From Parapristionchus giblindavisi (taxonomy: Eukaryota > Nematoda > Chromadorea > Rhabditida > Diplogasteridae), in the NCBI GenBank assembly GCA_943737045.1, contig CALSFV010000017.1, positions 186,001 through 250,000 of the forward strand: 64,000 bases of DNA, given 5' to 3'. The notes beneath the pieces were generated by a model. It was not told the origin of the DNA. It was given only the letters and a program-made list of their open reading frames with translations, and ran no database searches. Shown here piece by piece: positions 1 to 13,289 of the stretch. Each line of letters opens with the position of its first letter. The stretch's first letter is position 1. Position numbers and translations under genes: made by a program.

Positions 1-109
1 AGTGTGTTTGGTGTAAGCTAACCTTTTTCAATTCAAGCCCAGTTAGAAAACGAATCCCGATGAGAATTTGGGTGTAGTTACTCTATGGATAAATAATTCA
101 AATTTTTAG

Positions 110-2778
110 ATTTCATGAGTCAACTCATTGGGTGGATAAATGTTTATGGATATTTCGAGAATCATCCTGGTGTAGTCAAAGGATGGCTAGGTCCTATTCC
201 AGTTGTTATGATTACCAAACCAGAGTTTTGTAAGGTAATCAAGGAATATTCACATGAAATATGATCAAATCCATATATTTTAAAGGTGGTTTTGGAGAGT
301 AATACTCTAATTACAAAAGCTGCACAATATAATAAATTATCTGAATGGATTGGATCTGGTCTTCTTATAAGGTTGGCTTTTACTTCTTTTATTCTTTGAA
401 GCATTTTCAGTTTCACATTCCATACAAATATAATTCGATATTTTGTAAATTTAGAAAAAATGCTTATTAGTTATCGATAATTGTGTTTAGTACGAATGAG
501 AAATGGTACTCGCGACGAAAGATGCTCACTCCTGCATTTCATTTCAATGTTTTGAAGGGATATCAAGAAATATTCGCTAGACAAGGAGAGGTATTATTAT
601 TCTATTCCCCATATATCATATATGTCATATCAATCATTATAGATTTTCGTAGAACAATTGGAAAAACTGGCAGATACCGGAAGAGAAGTCGATCTATTTC
701 CATACTTCAAACGATGCGCTATGGATATCATTTGTGGTAGATTCAATCATTCAATAATCTATCAATCAATATAAATTGTAGAAACTGCAATGGCTTCTCA
801 AATAAATGCTCAAATCGGAAAGAATTCAGAATATGTCAATGCTGTCATTAGACTATCTGAGGTCATTTTCACTTATGAGAGGTAAGCAAACTATATATTT
901 TGATTGACTAACTTATTGGATAATAGATCACCATGGCTATGGATCAAACCAATATTTTATGGATGTGGTCTAGGTTTCGAATTTGATCGATTGGTTAAGC
1001 TAACGACTGATTTCACTAGAAAGGTTTGTATTGACTGAATAATGAAAACGGATGAAGATTGTCTTTCAAGGTAATAGCAGAAAGACGTCAAACATTGATA
1101 GATGAAGGAGGAATGGAAGATTTTGATATAACAAAAAATAAGAAGAAAATGGCATTCCTTGATCTAATGTTGTACACAGAAAAACAGAATAATTTATCTG
1201 ACGAAGATATTAGAGAAGAAGTTGACACTTTCATGTTTGAAGGTATGTTCTTACCAAATTTTTATATTTAAAATTGTTTTATAAATTAAAGGTCATGACA
1301 CTACGTCCTCTGGAATGGGGTTCACTGCATGGTTAATAGGACAATTTCCGGAATATCAGGTTCGATTTTTATCTTTGATTTATGATTTTTAAGTAGACTT
1401 ACAAGTATACTTAAAGTGAAAGTCTAAGTAGTCTTCAAGCTTTGAAGTATCAGAGTAATTCAGGATAAAATCCATGCAGAGCTGGATGAAGTATTCGGTG
1501 ATTCAATGAGAGAACCAACAGAAGCTGATTTGAAGAAATGTATTATATTAGAAAAATGTATAAAGGAATCATTGAGGTATTCGTATCATTGCTAATTCAA
1601 TTAAAATAGAAATAGATTATTCTTGTCCGTTTTGAAGTTAGTGAGTTGCCGTTTATTCTTTCCTCCCTCCCTTCTCTTTCTCGGCATGTTTACCTGCCAA
1701 TCCGGAGTGATCACCGTGGCAGTGTAGACCAAAAAGATGGCGACCTCTCTACTGTATACCGTCCACTGCCTCTAGCATTAAAAGTAAGCTGATTTGCGCG
1801 GTTTCCTTGGGTCACAGGAACATCAAGAGTCGCGTATCCCGCAAAACAATTATACTTCAATGCAACACTTGGACCACCAGCCGGGATGCCATTCACGTCA
1901 GAGCTCTCATTTCTTCTCCACAACCCCGAATCACTACGGCGGAGATTCCCTATTGACCTCTTGATAAAACGTATTTAAATTTAAAAAAAAAACATAACAG
2001 TCATGAAAGTGTACTCATATAATTAAATATTATGTAGCAAATCAAAGGTGTGACATGAATATGTGGAAATCACTTTATTTTAATACTAACCATTTAATTT
2101 AAATAACATAAATTACTACAAATTCTAGATTATGCCCTCCAGTTCCAGTTATTGCTCGTCGTTTAACACAAGATCTACAATTGGGCCAATATACTATTCC
2201 TAAGGATATAACTGTATTAATTTCTCCTTATGCATGTAATCGAAATCCTGATGTAAGTGCACCAATCAATAATGATTTTTGATCTTTGATCTTTAATAGC
2301 AATGGGAGAAACCAGATGAATTTTATCCTGAACATTTTGATATTGAAGCTGTTAACAAGAGACATCCATTCGCTTATTTTCCGTTTTCTGCAGGACCACG
2401 GAATTGTATTGGTTAGTGCGTTATGATTATTTTTCATGTATAGAAGTTGGTGATTGGTGACATTATGATTATAATCGATCGATTAGAACATGAATAGCCT
2501 TTGGTAAAGAATAAGATATTGTACAATGTTATTAATATCTTTCAGGTCAGAAGTTTGCTCTTGCAGAGGAGATAACAGTTCTTTCATACTTTTTCAGAAA
2601 ATATCGAATAGAAACAGTTGAGCCTTTACCTGGAAATAGATGTGTTCCTGAGGTATCCAATATCGATTAATTGAACGATCGATAATAGTACAAATCGTAA
2701 AATCAATATGTATATTTTCAGTTGATTCTCAAACCTCAAGAAGGAGTATTAGCCAGAATCTATAAGAGACGACCATGA
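110..2778 (+). CDS. CYP4-family cytochrome P450, gene 1 (5' end outside window)
   Basis: Heme-thiolate monooxygenase; CYP4 enzymes usually hydroxylate fatty-acid-like or xenobiotic substrates at the ER membrane using a P450 reductase. Thirteen exons are seen: 110-234, 286-371, 491-590, 643-736, 782-881, 927-1023, 1071-1242, 1292-1359, 1464-1576, 2129-2252, 2300-2411, 2546-2652, 2722-2778. All junctions are GT-AG and phases join without a stop. Landmarks: C-helix WYSRR, I-helix [12 protein letters not shown] (the Glu is the residue that binds heme covalently in many CYP4s), ExxR as ESLR, PEHF, and heme loop [10 protein letters not shown]. Exon lengths match gene 3 exactly, so this copy should start with two more exons (anchor and proline hinge) left of the window; bases 1-109 match the end of gene 3's intron 2. 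The eleventh intron in gene-3 numbering (1577-2128) is enlarged by an insertion. The nearest nematode relatives are probably the CYP-29A/31A/32A groups, but the subfamily is not settled. Substrate unknown. Confidence 0.93.
1600..2055. other. Unidentified insertion in gene 1 intron 11
   Basis: Genes 2 and 3 share a short intron core here; gene 1 has about 450 extra bases. Positions 1640-1960 are clearly richer in G+C than any intron around. The minus strand is open for 70 codons (1923-1711), and that strand also shows a good 5' splice-site match (CAG/GTAAAC, exon side ending near 1695), but in a different frame. No protein family is recognised and no terminal inverted repeat was found. It may be an exon fragment of another gene carried in by a mobile element, or an unknown repeat. 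Confidence 0.4.
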
Positions 2779-2802
2779 TTGCCATGATCAGTAATCGTGA
2801 AG

Positions 2803-2808
2803 AATAAA
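2803..2808 (+). promoter_or_regulatory. Polyadenylation signal of P450 gene 1
   Basis: AATAAA lies 25 bases after the TGA; the same hexamer sits at the same distance in the other two P450 copies. Confidence 0.7.
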
Positions 2809-2809
2809 T

Positions 2810-4490
2810 ATTTTCATTCGATTTGTCTCGTTCACGCACATACTCTTTTAACATACATATCGAATTAACAAAACAACAATATTCTTTATAATTCATTCTC
2901 GTTGAGAGTCAGCGGTTGGCGAAAATAACTTCCTTATAGTGCGCAGAACGCACTATCTTTTTTTCTCATTTCAATAGAACAAGTTAAGTTATAGAAGTTT
3001 GACCCCTCAGAGACTTACATACCATAACACAAGTTTGTCTCCATTGTGATATACTGTCTCGGTTACTCTCACTATCATCCTTTTTCTCTTTAAATCAAGC
3101 ATTCCTCCATTCACTTATTATATATAATATTTGTATGAAGTGATGATATGAGAGGAATGATTAGCTCATGTAAGAACTTTCTTTAAAATACATATTTCAA
3201 AAAATGAAATTGAATGTTTTCGATAAATAAATTGCATCGGACTATCATTGCGTATCCGAAATTATCGAAAAATTGGAAATAATATTTTACCAAAATGATT
3301 ACGATTAAATCGCTGCTTTATCATCAAATTCGAAATTTTAGCTCAATTTACATACAGTATTTCACTAGATTTGTGTCAGATTATCACTCGTTGTATCAGC
3401 TGTCACCGAAAGTTGAGAGACCAACTGACAATGAGCACTGAAACCCGATGTTTATCAAAATCACATTCGAAGGTGAACATAACAAGTCCTTTATAAATTT
3501 ATTAGTGCTAGTTATAAAAAAATCGAGTCTTCACTTAAAATAATTCTTTAAGATCTATTAAAACATCAAACAAAACGGTGGATCGCGCACTAACTAAAAA
3601 CCACTTTCGATTTACTAATCTAAATGCTATGAGTACATTTGTATGTATATTATGATCAATTTATATTGTAATACATCTACTCAATTCGCGAATTCCTGAC
3701 GGTTACGGTAGCCCAATACCGTACACTCCCACTGATAGCAATGGTACAACGTTTGTTGCCCAACGCCAAATCCCAACCGATTTATGATCCGTTGTGCGAA
3801 CGATCGTTGGCAAATCGATCGCGCCCGAAACTGTAGTCTACGTGCGATCTTTCAAAGTTTAATCGTTATCAGTGGATTAATTGTGATTTCTGTGTTAGTT
3901 TATAAGTGAGCCTAGCCTCTGCTGAATCCAATCAATTCTGTTCTCAAAACATCTCGGCGCCCATGTATGGATGTGATAACATTTTCTAAAAGTTATAACA
4001 CTTGCGAAGAATCTTGCAATCTTCATATGGCTTCATATTCTAATCATCCAGAAATAGCTTCATATGTAGCTTGTATACTATGAGTGAATGGAGGATTTCT
4101 TGTTTGGACTGGACAGAGAACCAGTTTCTAGTGCAACCAAAGTTATTGAAAATAGCCAGGTTGACATGGAACGTAGACGCACACAATTGTGTACAAATGA
4201 TACGTATGATATACGGGGGTAGTGTGAAAGATCAAAATCCGGACGGCGAAAACTTGTTATCTCTTGAAAACAGCAAAAGGTGTGTTGCGCGTGGTAAGAG
4301 GCAGTTGTCTCAGCCATTTGATTATAAACCGAAATGAATTAAAACGACTTTTGTGAATTCAATAAACATGATATTATATTGGTGTATGCTACATTTTAGC
4401 CTTTGTCAGGAATAACATGGTATCTGTACATTCGCCTTGAAAAGTCGAAATATTCTGTACTGGAACTACAAGAAGACGATAAATAACTCA
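2810..4490. other. Intergenic, duplicated P450 3' flank, no gene
   Basis: No convincing gene. The start aligns with sequence after gene 3 (19640-19930) and with 11320-11440 after gene 2, sharing the TTCATTCTCGTTGAGAGTCA stretch. 3370-3545 aligns directly with 12155-12330. 4180-4240 is an inverted copy of part of the same flank (compare 19825-19890), so an open frame at 4071-4337 is not trusted. The flanks were therefore copied along with the genes and then rearranged. Confidence 0.6.
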
Positions 4491-4491
4491 C

Positions 4492-4922
4492 AAGGGGATG
4501 GTCGCAACTGGTCCTGGCCATATGAGATGGCAATAACATGACTAGGATCAGTTTTCGATGCTGATTACAAATCCGTTTTCAGAAAGTGCCTAATCGACCT
4601 GATTTTCGAGGAAATTGATATTTTAATTCGGAAATTCGTGTGGTTTCCTGCGCAAACCGTCCGGGTGGGCTGGTGAACTCATCTAGAAACTCTCCCAATA
4701 CTTTACCTTACATTGCCGGATCTTTCCGATGCAGTCCAGATAGTTTGTGAAGGAAACTACACGACTTTTCGAATTAACAAGCCAAATTTCAATACCGATT
4801 TTCTCGAAAATCATGTCAATTAGGCACTTTCTGAAAACGGATTCGTAATCCGCATCGAAAACTGATCCTAGTCATGTTATTGCCACCTCATATGACCAGG
4901 ACCAGTTGCGACCATCCCCTTG
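4492..4922. mobile_element. Foldback MITE, TCA-flanked family
   Basis: Starts CAAGGGGATGGTCGCAACTG and ends with its inverse complement; arms of about 150 bp repeat each other inverted around a central spacer. TCA occurs on both outer sides (4489-4491 and 4923-4925), the same 3-bp duplication as the related element at 60271-62562. A 3-bp duplication suggests a PIF/Harbinger- or CACTA-type transposase, but no coding sequence is present to decide. A worn relative lies at about 12331-12738. Confidence 0.8.
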
Positions 4923-4957
4923 TCAGCATACATTTTTCATACACGTTTACCTTATGG

Positions 4958-4960
<3 letters not shown>

Positions 4961-5040
<80 letters not shown>
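4961..5040. repeat. (AT)n microsatellite, left part
   Basis: Uninterrupted AT dinucleotides, about 40 units, ending exactly where the hAT-like element starts. Confidence 0.98.
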
Positions 5041-6469
<1,429 letters not shown>

Positions 6470-6470
<1 letters not shown>

Positions 6471-6720
6471 CGAATCCCGCCCAGTGCAAATCAACTTTGC
6501 CGATTTTTCGTAATTCAAGAGGCTTCAAGCCAAAGTTAAATGTAGGGATTTCTCTTCATTGAACCGCCGTGTGGTTCATTGTGTGTACAAGAGAAATACA
6601 CAGTACGGGCAGTTGCGGAGCCCAAGACTGTCTTCATAAAAAGGACTTCATAAAGGGGATTGGCTTAATCTCGAGAATGGGCCATAACATCGAATATTTA
6701 CCTGTGGTCGCCGTCGGTAT
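6470..6720. other. Replacement segment where gene 2 exons 1-2 should be
   Basis: In gene 3 the conserved upstream flank is followed by about 1.3 kb carrying the start codon, membrane anchor and proline hinge. In gene 2 the same flank is followed by about 250 unrelated bases before conserved intron 2 sequence resumes near 6708. No PGP-type hinge or anchor exon was found between 2800 and 6750. A TTCGAATCCCGCC string at about 6470-6482 resembles a Pol III B box, but no A box was seen. Confidence 0.7.
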
Positions 6721-6754
6721 AGTCACTGTATGGATGAATAATTCAAATTTTCAG

Positions 6755-9111
6755 ATTTCATGAGTCAACTCAGTGGATGGGTCAATGTTTATGGATTTTT
6801 CGAGAATCATCCTGGTGTAGTCAAAGGATGGCTAGGCCCTATTCCAGTTGTTCTTATTACCAAACCAGATTTTTGTAAGGTAGTCGAGAGATATTCACAA
6901 AAATCTTTGATCTAATTGATTCCTTGTGTAGGTGGTTTTGGAGAGTAATACTCTAATTACAAAAGCTGCACAATACAATAAATTATCTGAATGGATTGGA
7001 ACTGGTCTTCTTATAAGGTTACTTCATATTTATTTTATTCATTTTCAGTCTCAAAATCACAAACAAATATAATTTGATATTTTGTATGTTAAAAGGCTTA
7101 TTAGTTATCGATGATTTATTGACTATATGAATAATCATAAATTGAATTTTGTTTAGTACGAATGAGAAATGGTACTCGCGACGAAAGATGCTCACTCCTG
7201 CATTTCATTTCAATGTTTTGAAGGGATATCAAGAAACATTCGCTAGACAAGGAGAAGTATTATTATTATATCCTTCATATAGAATAGCAATCACCATTCA
7301 GATTTTCGTAGAACAATTGGAAAAACTGGCAGATACCGGAAGAGAAGTCAACCTATTTCCATACTTCAAACGATGCGCTATGGATATCATTTGTGGTAGA
7401 TTTAATGATTCAATAATCTATCAATCAATATAAATTGTAGAAACTGCTATGGCTACTCAAGTAAATGCTCAACTCGGAGAGAATTCAGAATATGTCAATG
7501 CTGTCATTAGATTATCTGAGGTCATTTTCACTTATGAGAGGTAAGCAAATTATATATTTTAATTCACTAACTTATTGGATAATAGATCACCATGGCTATG
7601 GATCAAACCAATATTTTATGGATGTGGACTAGGTTTCGAATTTGATCGATTGGTTAAACTAACGACTGATTTTACTAGAAGGGTTTGTTTTGATGGACTA
7701 ATGAATTGAGATGAAGTTAAACTTTGAAGGTGATAGCAGAAAGACGTCAGGCATTGATAGATGAAGGAGGAATGGAAGATTTTGATATAACAAAATATAA
7801 GAAGAAGATGGCATTCCTTGATCTAATGTTGTACACAGAAAAGCAGAATAATTTATCTGACGAAGATATTAGAGAAGAAGTTGATACTTTCATGTTTGAA
7901 GGTATTCTTACCAAATTTTTATATTTAATTTTGTTTTATAAATTAAAGGTCATGACACTACGTCCTCTGGAATGGCATTCGCTGCATGGTTAATAGGACA
8001 ATTTCCAGAATATCAGGTACGATTTTTATCTTTGATTTTTTATCTTTGTCTATTTAATTCAGGATAAAATTCATGCTGAGCTGGATGAAGTATTCGGTGA
8101 TTCAATGAGAGAACCAACAGAAGCTGATTTGAAGAAATGTGTGCTATTAGAAAAATGCATTAAGGAATCAATGAGGTATATATTATCATTGTTAGTTCAA
8201 CGCGATATGCTCTGGTATTTCCAAACTAGTAGTTTACTTACCTTACGCCACAGACTAGCCTTTTGCTGTTGGTTTACTACTAGTGAAAGAACATTTGACG
8301 AAATACATTACCGTTGTATAAACAACTTCTCGTAATTTAAGTTTAACGAGCTGTAGACTAGAAAGTTTACGGCTAGTGGGAATGATAAGTAAACTACTAG
8401 TTTGAATATGCAAGAGTGAATACGTGGAAATCACTTTATTTTAATATTAACCATTTAATTTAATTTATTTAAATATATGATATAAATAAATACAAATTCT
8501 AGATTATGCCCTCCAGTTCCATTTATTGCTCGTCGTTTAACACAAGATCTACATTTGGACCAATATACTATTCCTAAGGATATAACTGTACTACTCTCTC
8601 CTTTTGCTTGTAATCGAAATCCTGATGTAAGTTAACCAATCAATAATGATTTTTGATCTTTGATCTTTAATAGCAATGGGAGAAACCAGATGAATTTTAT
8701 CCTGAACATTTTGATATTGAAGCTGTTAACAAGAGACATCCATTCGCTTATTTTCCGTTTTCTGCAGGACCAAGAAATTGTATTGGTTAGTACCCTATGA
8801 TTATTCTCGATCCATTGGAATGTGTATTCCCTTTGGAAGATAACATGATAATCTTCAATGTTATTAATATCTTTCAGGTCAGAAGTTTGCTCTTGCAGAG
8901 GAGATAACAGTTCTTTTATACTTTTTAAGAAAATATCGAGTAGAAGTAGTTGAGCCTTTACCTGGAAATAGATGTGTTCCTGAGGTATCCAATATCGATT
9001 AATTGAACGATCGATAATAGTACAAATCGTAAAATCAATATGTTTATGTTTCAGTTGATTCTCAAACCTCAAGAAGGAGTATTAGCCAGAATCTATACGA
9101 GACGGCCATGA
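6755..9111 (+). CDS. CYP4-family cytochrome P450, gene 2 (lacks recognisable exons 1-2)
   Basis: Same enzyme type and exon structure as the other two copies: 6755-6879, 6932-7017, 7157-7256, 7302-7395, 7441-7540, 7586-7682, 7730-7901, 7949-8016, 8063-8175, 8503-8626, 8674-8785, 8878-8984, 9055-9111. Every exon has the same length as in gene 3, all boundaries are GT-AG, and no stop or frameshift interrupts it. Catalytic landmarks are kept: [16 protein letters not shown] (ExxR), [14 protein letters not shown]. Intron 11 (8176-8502) holds a MITE. The odd feature is the 5' end: anchor and hinge exons are missing and their region has been replaced, so the first available Met is in exon 3. It may be a recent 5'-truncated pseudogene, or may have acquired a new first exon that was not recognised. 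A cluster of small non-synonymous changes distinguishes it from gene 3. Confidence 0.85.
8222..8404. mobile_element. MITE in gene 2 intron 11
   Basis: Perfect 19-bp terminal inverted repeats, CAAACTAGTAGTTTACTTA on the left (8222-8240) and its complement on the right (8386-8404). The matching gene 3 intron (18920-19031) lacks it, giving an empty allele by paralogy. The target duplication is not clear, so the superfamily is open. Confidence 0.85.
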
Positions 9112-9135
9112 TTGTCATGATCAGTAATCGTGGAG

Positions 9136-9141
9136 AATAAA
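9136..9141 (+). promoter_or_regulatory. Polyadenylation signal of P450 gene 2
   Basis: AATAAA 25 bases after the TGA, conserved with genes 1 and 3. Confidence 0.7.
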
Positions 9142-9411
9142 TATTTTCATTCAAATTTCGTTCCCCTACATTCCTTTTAAAGGGAGAGTAACCCCCTTGA
9201 AACACACAAAGTCCGGAAATTCAGGTTTGAATTCCCGCTAATCCAATATTGTCCTCTCACAACGATAACTCTACCACAACATACGATGTGTTGCGTGAAA
9301 TCGATTGAAAAATAATTTTGCATACTTGTTTTGCTTGCCATCCCGATAATTTAGCTTGCTATGTGCAAATCGCTATATACATTCCATCTTATCTCACGTT
9401 TCATACCACCT

Positions 9412-9660
9412 TCAACTAACATCCATAGTAGAGTTGGCTATTCGGGATGCGGGATGCGGACCCGCAATGGCCCGCATGGCATTGCGGGCCCGCAATCGCT
9501 CCCCCTCGCCTCCCTCCGAGGATGCGGGCCCGCAATGACTTTACGAGCCATTGCGAGCTCGCAACCCCCGAATAGCCAACTCTAATCCATAGTCTAATGG
9601 TAAGTGTCCGGTTGAAGTTACGATCGAGAGGGTTCGAATCGTGACCACTGATAATGACTT
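9412..9660 (+). ncRNA. tRNA-like Pol III module, interrupted
   Basis: After removing the MITE at 9429-9584 the sequence reads through ATAGTCTAATGGTAAGTG (A-box-like) to GGTTCGAATC at 9631-9640 (B-box-like), with spacing near that of a tRNA gene. Acceptor pairing is poor, so it is not a working tRNA gene. It resembles the promoter head of a SINE. Confidence 0.5.
9429..9584. mobile_element. GC-rich hAT-type MITE with 8-bp TSD
   Basis: Starts TAGAGTTGGCTATTCGGG and ends with the complement; ATCCATAG is duplicated at 9421-9428 and 9585-9592. TAGRG ends plus an 8-bp duplication are diagnostic of hAT. The interior is unusually GC-rich, built from repeated GCGGGCCCGCAAT-like blocks. Confidence 0.9.
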
Positions 9661-9817
9661 TTGCCATTGATTCCTATATCTGTGGTAGAGTTATTGCGTT
9701 GGGGAACAATTGCGGGAATTCAAACACCGATAAGTAGAGGAGTTATTGTAGCTTTAAACACATTGAATTTACATAAATCAATATGAGAGCATGTCTGAGG
9801 GAATTGACATTCTGGCA

Positions 9818-10857
9818 TAAAAAACTCATTTCACGATAATCTTTTATGGTGTATTTGTTATACTGTATGCGCATCTTCTTCACGGCTCTATACCGGCTTC
9901 CATGATAAGTGATTTACTTTGTTTTTGTACAATTTTTACTTAAAGCCACACCCCAAGCTAATTTGAAACTCTCCGCTCTGGCAATACTCTCTCGCTTTCT
10001 TTGTCTGCGAGAGAGTATTGCCAATGCGGAGGGTAAAATTAGCATGGGGTATTCCTTTAAAATTAAAGGACACGATGGGGAAAGATTTTAAAAACAAAAC
10101 GAATCGAGCAAGAATAAATCTATTAATGGGGTCGGGTATAGAGCCGTGAATGAGACGGTGTGATACTGCACCATAAGATTATCGTGAAGTGAGTTTTCAT
10201 TTCGTATTTTTCTATAGTGTTCAAATTCCCCTTATTTTTTGTCTTCATATTTTAATATAAGGTTAGCTATTCTTAAAAAGAGTGGTACAAATCATACATG
10301 GGCGGGGTGCATAGAGCTCGATTCCACAGGAGGCATCCAAACGAAAAATGGTTAATTTTACATTGGGCCTTCACATTTTTCTGAATATTTTCACCCATAC
10401 GTCATTTTTTTTACAAGAGGCATTCCACGCAATTTTAGAAAAGTCCAAATTTTACTGTGGCACCCCCATGACGGCGCCCATATATGGTACAAATCGATTC
10501 CTCGTTCGAATACAAGCAACTTTTACTCCAATCATCTAAAAAAGATGGGAAATTTGAACAGGGTCGTAAATTACAACAGAATTTAAGAAAAATTCACTTC
10601 ACGATAATCTTATGGTGCAGTATCACACCGTCTCATTCACGGCTCTATACCCGACCCCATTAATAGATTTATTCTTGCTCGATTCGTTTTGTTTTTTGAA
10701 ATCTTTTCCCCATCGTGTCCTTTAATTTTAAGTAAAACTTGTTCAAAAACAAAGTAAATCACTGATCATGGAAGCCGGGTATAGAGCCGTGAAGAAGATG
10801 CGCATACAGTATAACAAATACACCATAAAAGATTATCGTGAAATGAGTTTTTTATGA
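9818..10857. mobile_element. Foldback element, arms about 260 bp
   Basis: Left arm 9818-10205 and right arm 10590-10857 are inverted copies (AACTCATTTCACGATAATCT against its complement, GGCTCTATAC motifs in both). The left arm carries a TTAA MITE that the right arm lacks. The spacer 10205-10590 has no recognised gene; ATATTTTAATATAAGGTTAG in it recurs at 10910. Confidence 0.75.
9954..10056. mobile_element. TTAA-flanked (piggyBac-type) MITE
   Basis: Near-palindrome starting AGCCACACCCC with TTAA at 9950-9953 and 10057-10060. The other arm of the surrounding foldback (about 10720-10740) shows a single TTAA and no insert, which confirms target and boundaries. Same family as 18452-18564. Confidence 0.88.
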
Positions 10858-10859
10858 GT

Positions 10860-12150
10860 CGCTGTCGTATTTTGCTTTCGTGTGCTATCGTTGACGGGTT
10901 TGTTTGTCTTCATATTTTAATATAAGGTTAGTTATTAAATGTAGAACGATTTAAGCAAATTTAATTTTTTACTTCTAGAGAACCGTCGCATAGTAATTAA
11001 CGTTCAAAAGTTTATTCTCATAATAACTCAATTCTTCCAAGTCCTGATTAAAAAGTGGTCGAAGCAAAAGTTGCTTGTATTCGCACAATTAATCGATCGG
11101 TACCACTCCCGTGTCGATCGGATGCTTGGGAACCGAAATAGTTTTTTCGACCTACCGAACATTTTCGCTTACAGTAACCTTCAGACACAAAATCAAACTT
11201 TCTCATATGCACGGCTGAGGTCGCCTGGTAGTGCGCTATTATATTCCACATCAAACAAAAATATTTATTTTTTTGCTATTTCCTCTCATATGTGAGTCCC
11301 CTCAGACAGTCTCATATTCGTTATAATTCATTCTCGTTGAGAGTCAACCGTTGGCCAAACCAACTTCCTGATAGTGCTCAGAACGCGCCATATTTTTCTC
11401 ATTTCAAGAGAACAAGTAAATACTTCTATATTTTCTCGGCCTGGACTGGGTAGGACTGCCCAGCCATGTACGGCTTATTCAGCATAAATCCATATATCTC
11501 TATGCAGTATATTAAGTTAGTCCTGGAGGTGATTTTTGGCATTTTTTTTCGTTACTCTATTAAGCACGAAACCTCTGCTCCCGTAGTTAGAAAGTATAAG
11601 AGGTAATATCGGTAATAAGTCACAGGGGGGAAATTTCACTCTTCAATTTTTGCGTCGAAAATCATGTTCGGGAATTTTTACTTTTTTGTCTGTTCAATCC
11701 TATCAAGAAACAAAATCTCTTCATTGCTGTTTTCACAGAGGGCCCTTTTATCATCTCCGGTAATTGTTTGTAGCCTGAGAAAAAATATTGAAAATTATAA
11801 TTTTTATTAATTTTTGGCAAATGCCGCGCGAATATTTTGCATAACTCGCGCACGCTCTGCAAATTCTATCGCAAAGTGAAATCTTACCATCATTTCTTTT
11901 TCCTAGAACAATTTAGTTGACAAGCATTTAAAAATTTAAAAATTTCTTTGATAAATTCCGTCAAATATGTAGTAAAACAACGCAAACAATTTGAAAGGTT
12001 GATATTCATCATTCAAAGCGTAAAAAATTGAGATGCTTCATGGGCTTCCCGGGTCACCCGGGGCGCCCATTTTCACTGGGGGATTCTGCTGTACTGTATG
12101 ATCCGTTGCCGAAACGTGCCCCCCCCCCTCCCCCGATATCGTAGTCATTC
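10860..12150. other. Intergenic remnants, P450 flank resumes
   Basis: 10860-11310 holds no recognised gene. From about 11310 the conserved P450 3' flank returns, sharing TTCATTCTCGTTGAGAGTCA with 2895 and 19707. 11450-12150 is AT-rich with a C run near 12120 and no convincing coding sequence. Confidence 0.5.
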
Positions 12151-12330
12151 ACTCAATTCTTCTCAGCTTATCACTAGTTTTATCAGTTGTCACTGAAAAT
12201 TGAGAGAGCAACTAAGCAATTGAGCAATTAAACTCCATGTTTATCAAAATCACGTTCGACGGTGAACATAACAAGTTCTTTTTGAATATATTAGTACTAG
12301 TTATGTTATCAAAAATCGAGTCTTCACTTA

Positions 12331-12738
12331 CCAGGGGATGTTCCCAACCTGTCCGGGCCATATGAGATGCCAATAGCATGACTAGAATCAGTTTTCGATG
12401 CTGATTACGCATCCGTTTTCAGAAAGTGACTAATCGACCTGAGTTTCGAGGAAATCGATATTTTACTTCTGAAATTCGTGTGGTTTCCTGCACAAACCGT
12501 CCGGCTGGGCTGGTGAGCTCATCTATAAACTCTCGCAGTAGTCTAGCTTTCATCAACGTATCTTTCCGATGCAATCCAGATAGTTTGTGAGGGAAAATGT
12601 ACGACTTTTCATATCAACAAGCCAGATTTCAATATCGATTTTCTCGAAACAGAGATCGATTAGGCATTTTCTGAATACGGATTCGTAATAAGCATCGAAA
12701 ACTTATTCTAGTCATGCTATTGCCAGCTGATATGACCA
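12331..12738. mobile_element. Worn copy of the TCA-family foldback MITE
   Basis: The left end CCAGGGGATGTTCCCAACCT and both arms match 4492-4922 (CAGTTTTCGATGCTGATTAC on one side, complement on the other). The right terminus is missing: the copy stops inside its arm where a hAT-like end starts. Confidence 0.7.
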
Positions 12739-13289
12739 GTAGAGGTGACGAAACGAAACGGATAGCGGAATTTCGGTTGAGATAATTTGATTATCTCCCC
12801 CAGCCGAAACTCGAGATATGCTAATCACCTCCAGCCAGCTAGAGAGTGATTCTCGCCTATTCCGCTTCCATTCCGGTTCGTTCTGGCTCGTTCCAGCTCG
12901 TTCAAATGTGATTTTGAGGGCGGTTTTTGCGGGGAAAACAACCAAATCGATCACAATATATAGTTTGCGTGCTTTTCAACCGTACTGCCCATCTTCACTT
13001 ATTTTTCGATCGTTTCGGAGGTTTGTATTTTGATCTACCACACTCGTGAGAGGTCAAAATATTTTGTTCCGTTTGTACTATTTTTGAAAAGGATGAATCA
13101 GCATGTTTATGTGGCGAAACAACGTAATAAATATAAACAAGACCATGCAAAATCATATCGATAACTTGAAAATATAACGTTGCTCTGAAATTTAAAAAGA
13201 AAAACAATAATCCAACAAAACTTCTAACAAATAGTATACTATATGTTACACATGAAATCAATATACAGTGTAGGCAACAAGTCTCCCGA

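Larger units (their letters stand above)
9175..9790. mobile_element. Inverted-repeat element containing a tRNA-like module
   Basis: 9220-9285 and 9675-9735 are inverted copies of each other (GAATTCCCGC and AACTCTACCACA on one side, complements on the other). Between them lies a tRNA-like module split by a hAT-type MITE. The insert begins just after gene 2's polyadenylation site and displaces the normal P450 3' flank, which resumes near 11310. Confidence 0.6.

Noticed and set aside
4071..4337. 88-codon open frame between P450 genes 1 and 2
   Set aside because: Part of it is an inverted copy of P450 3' flank, non-coding elsewhere, and the opposite strand is equally open.
10300..10345. Another tRNA-like B box (AGCTCGATTCC)
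   Set aside because: No convincing A box at proper spacing and no paired stems.
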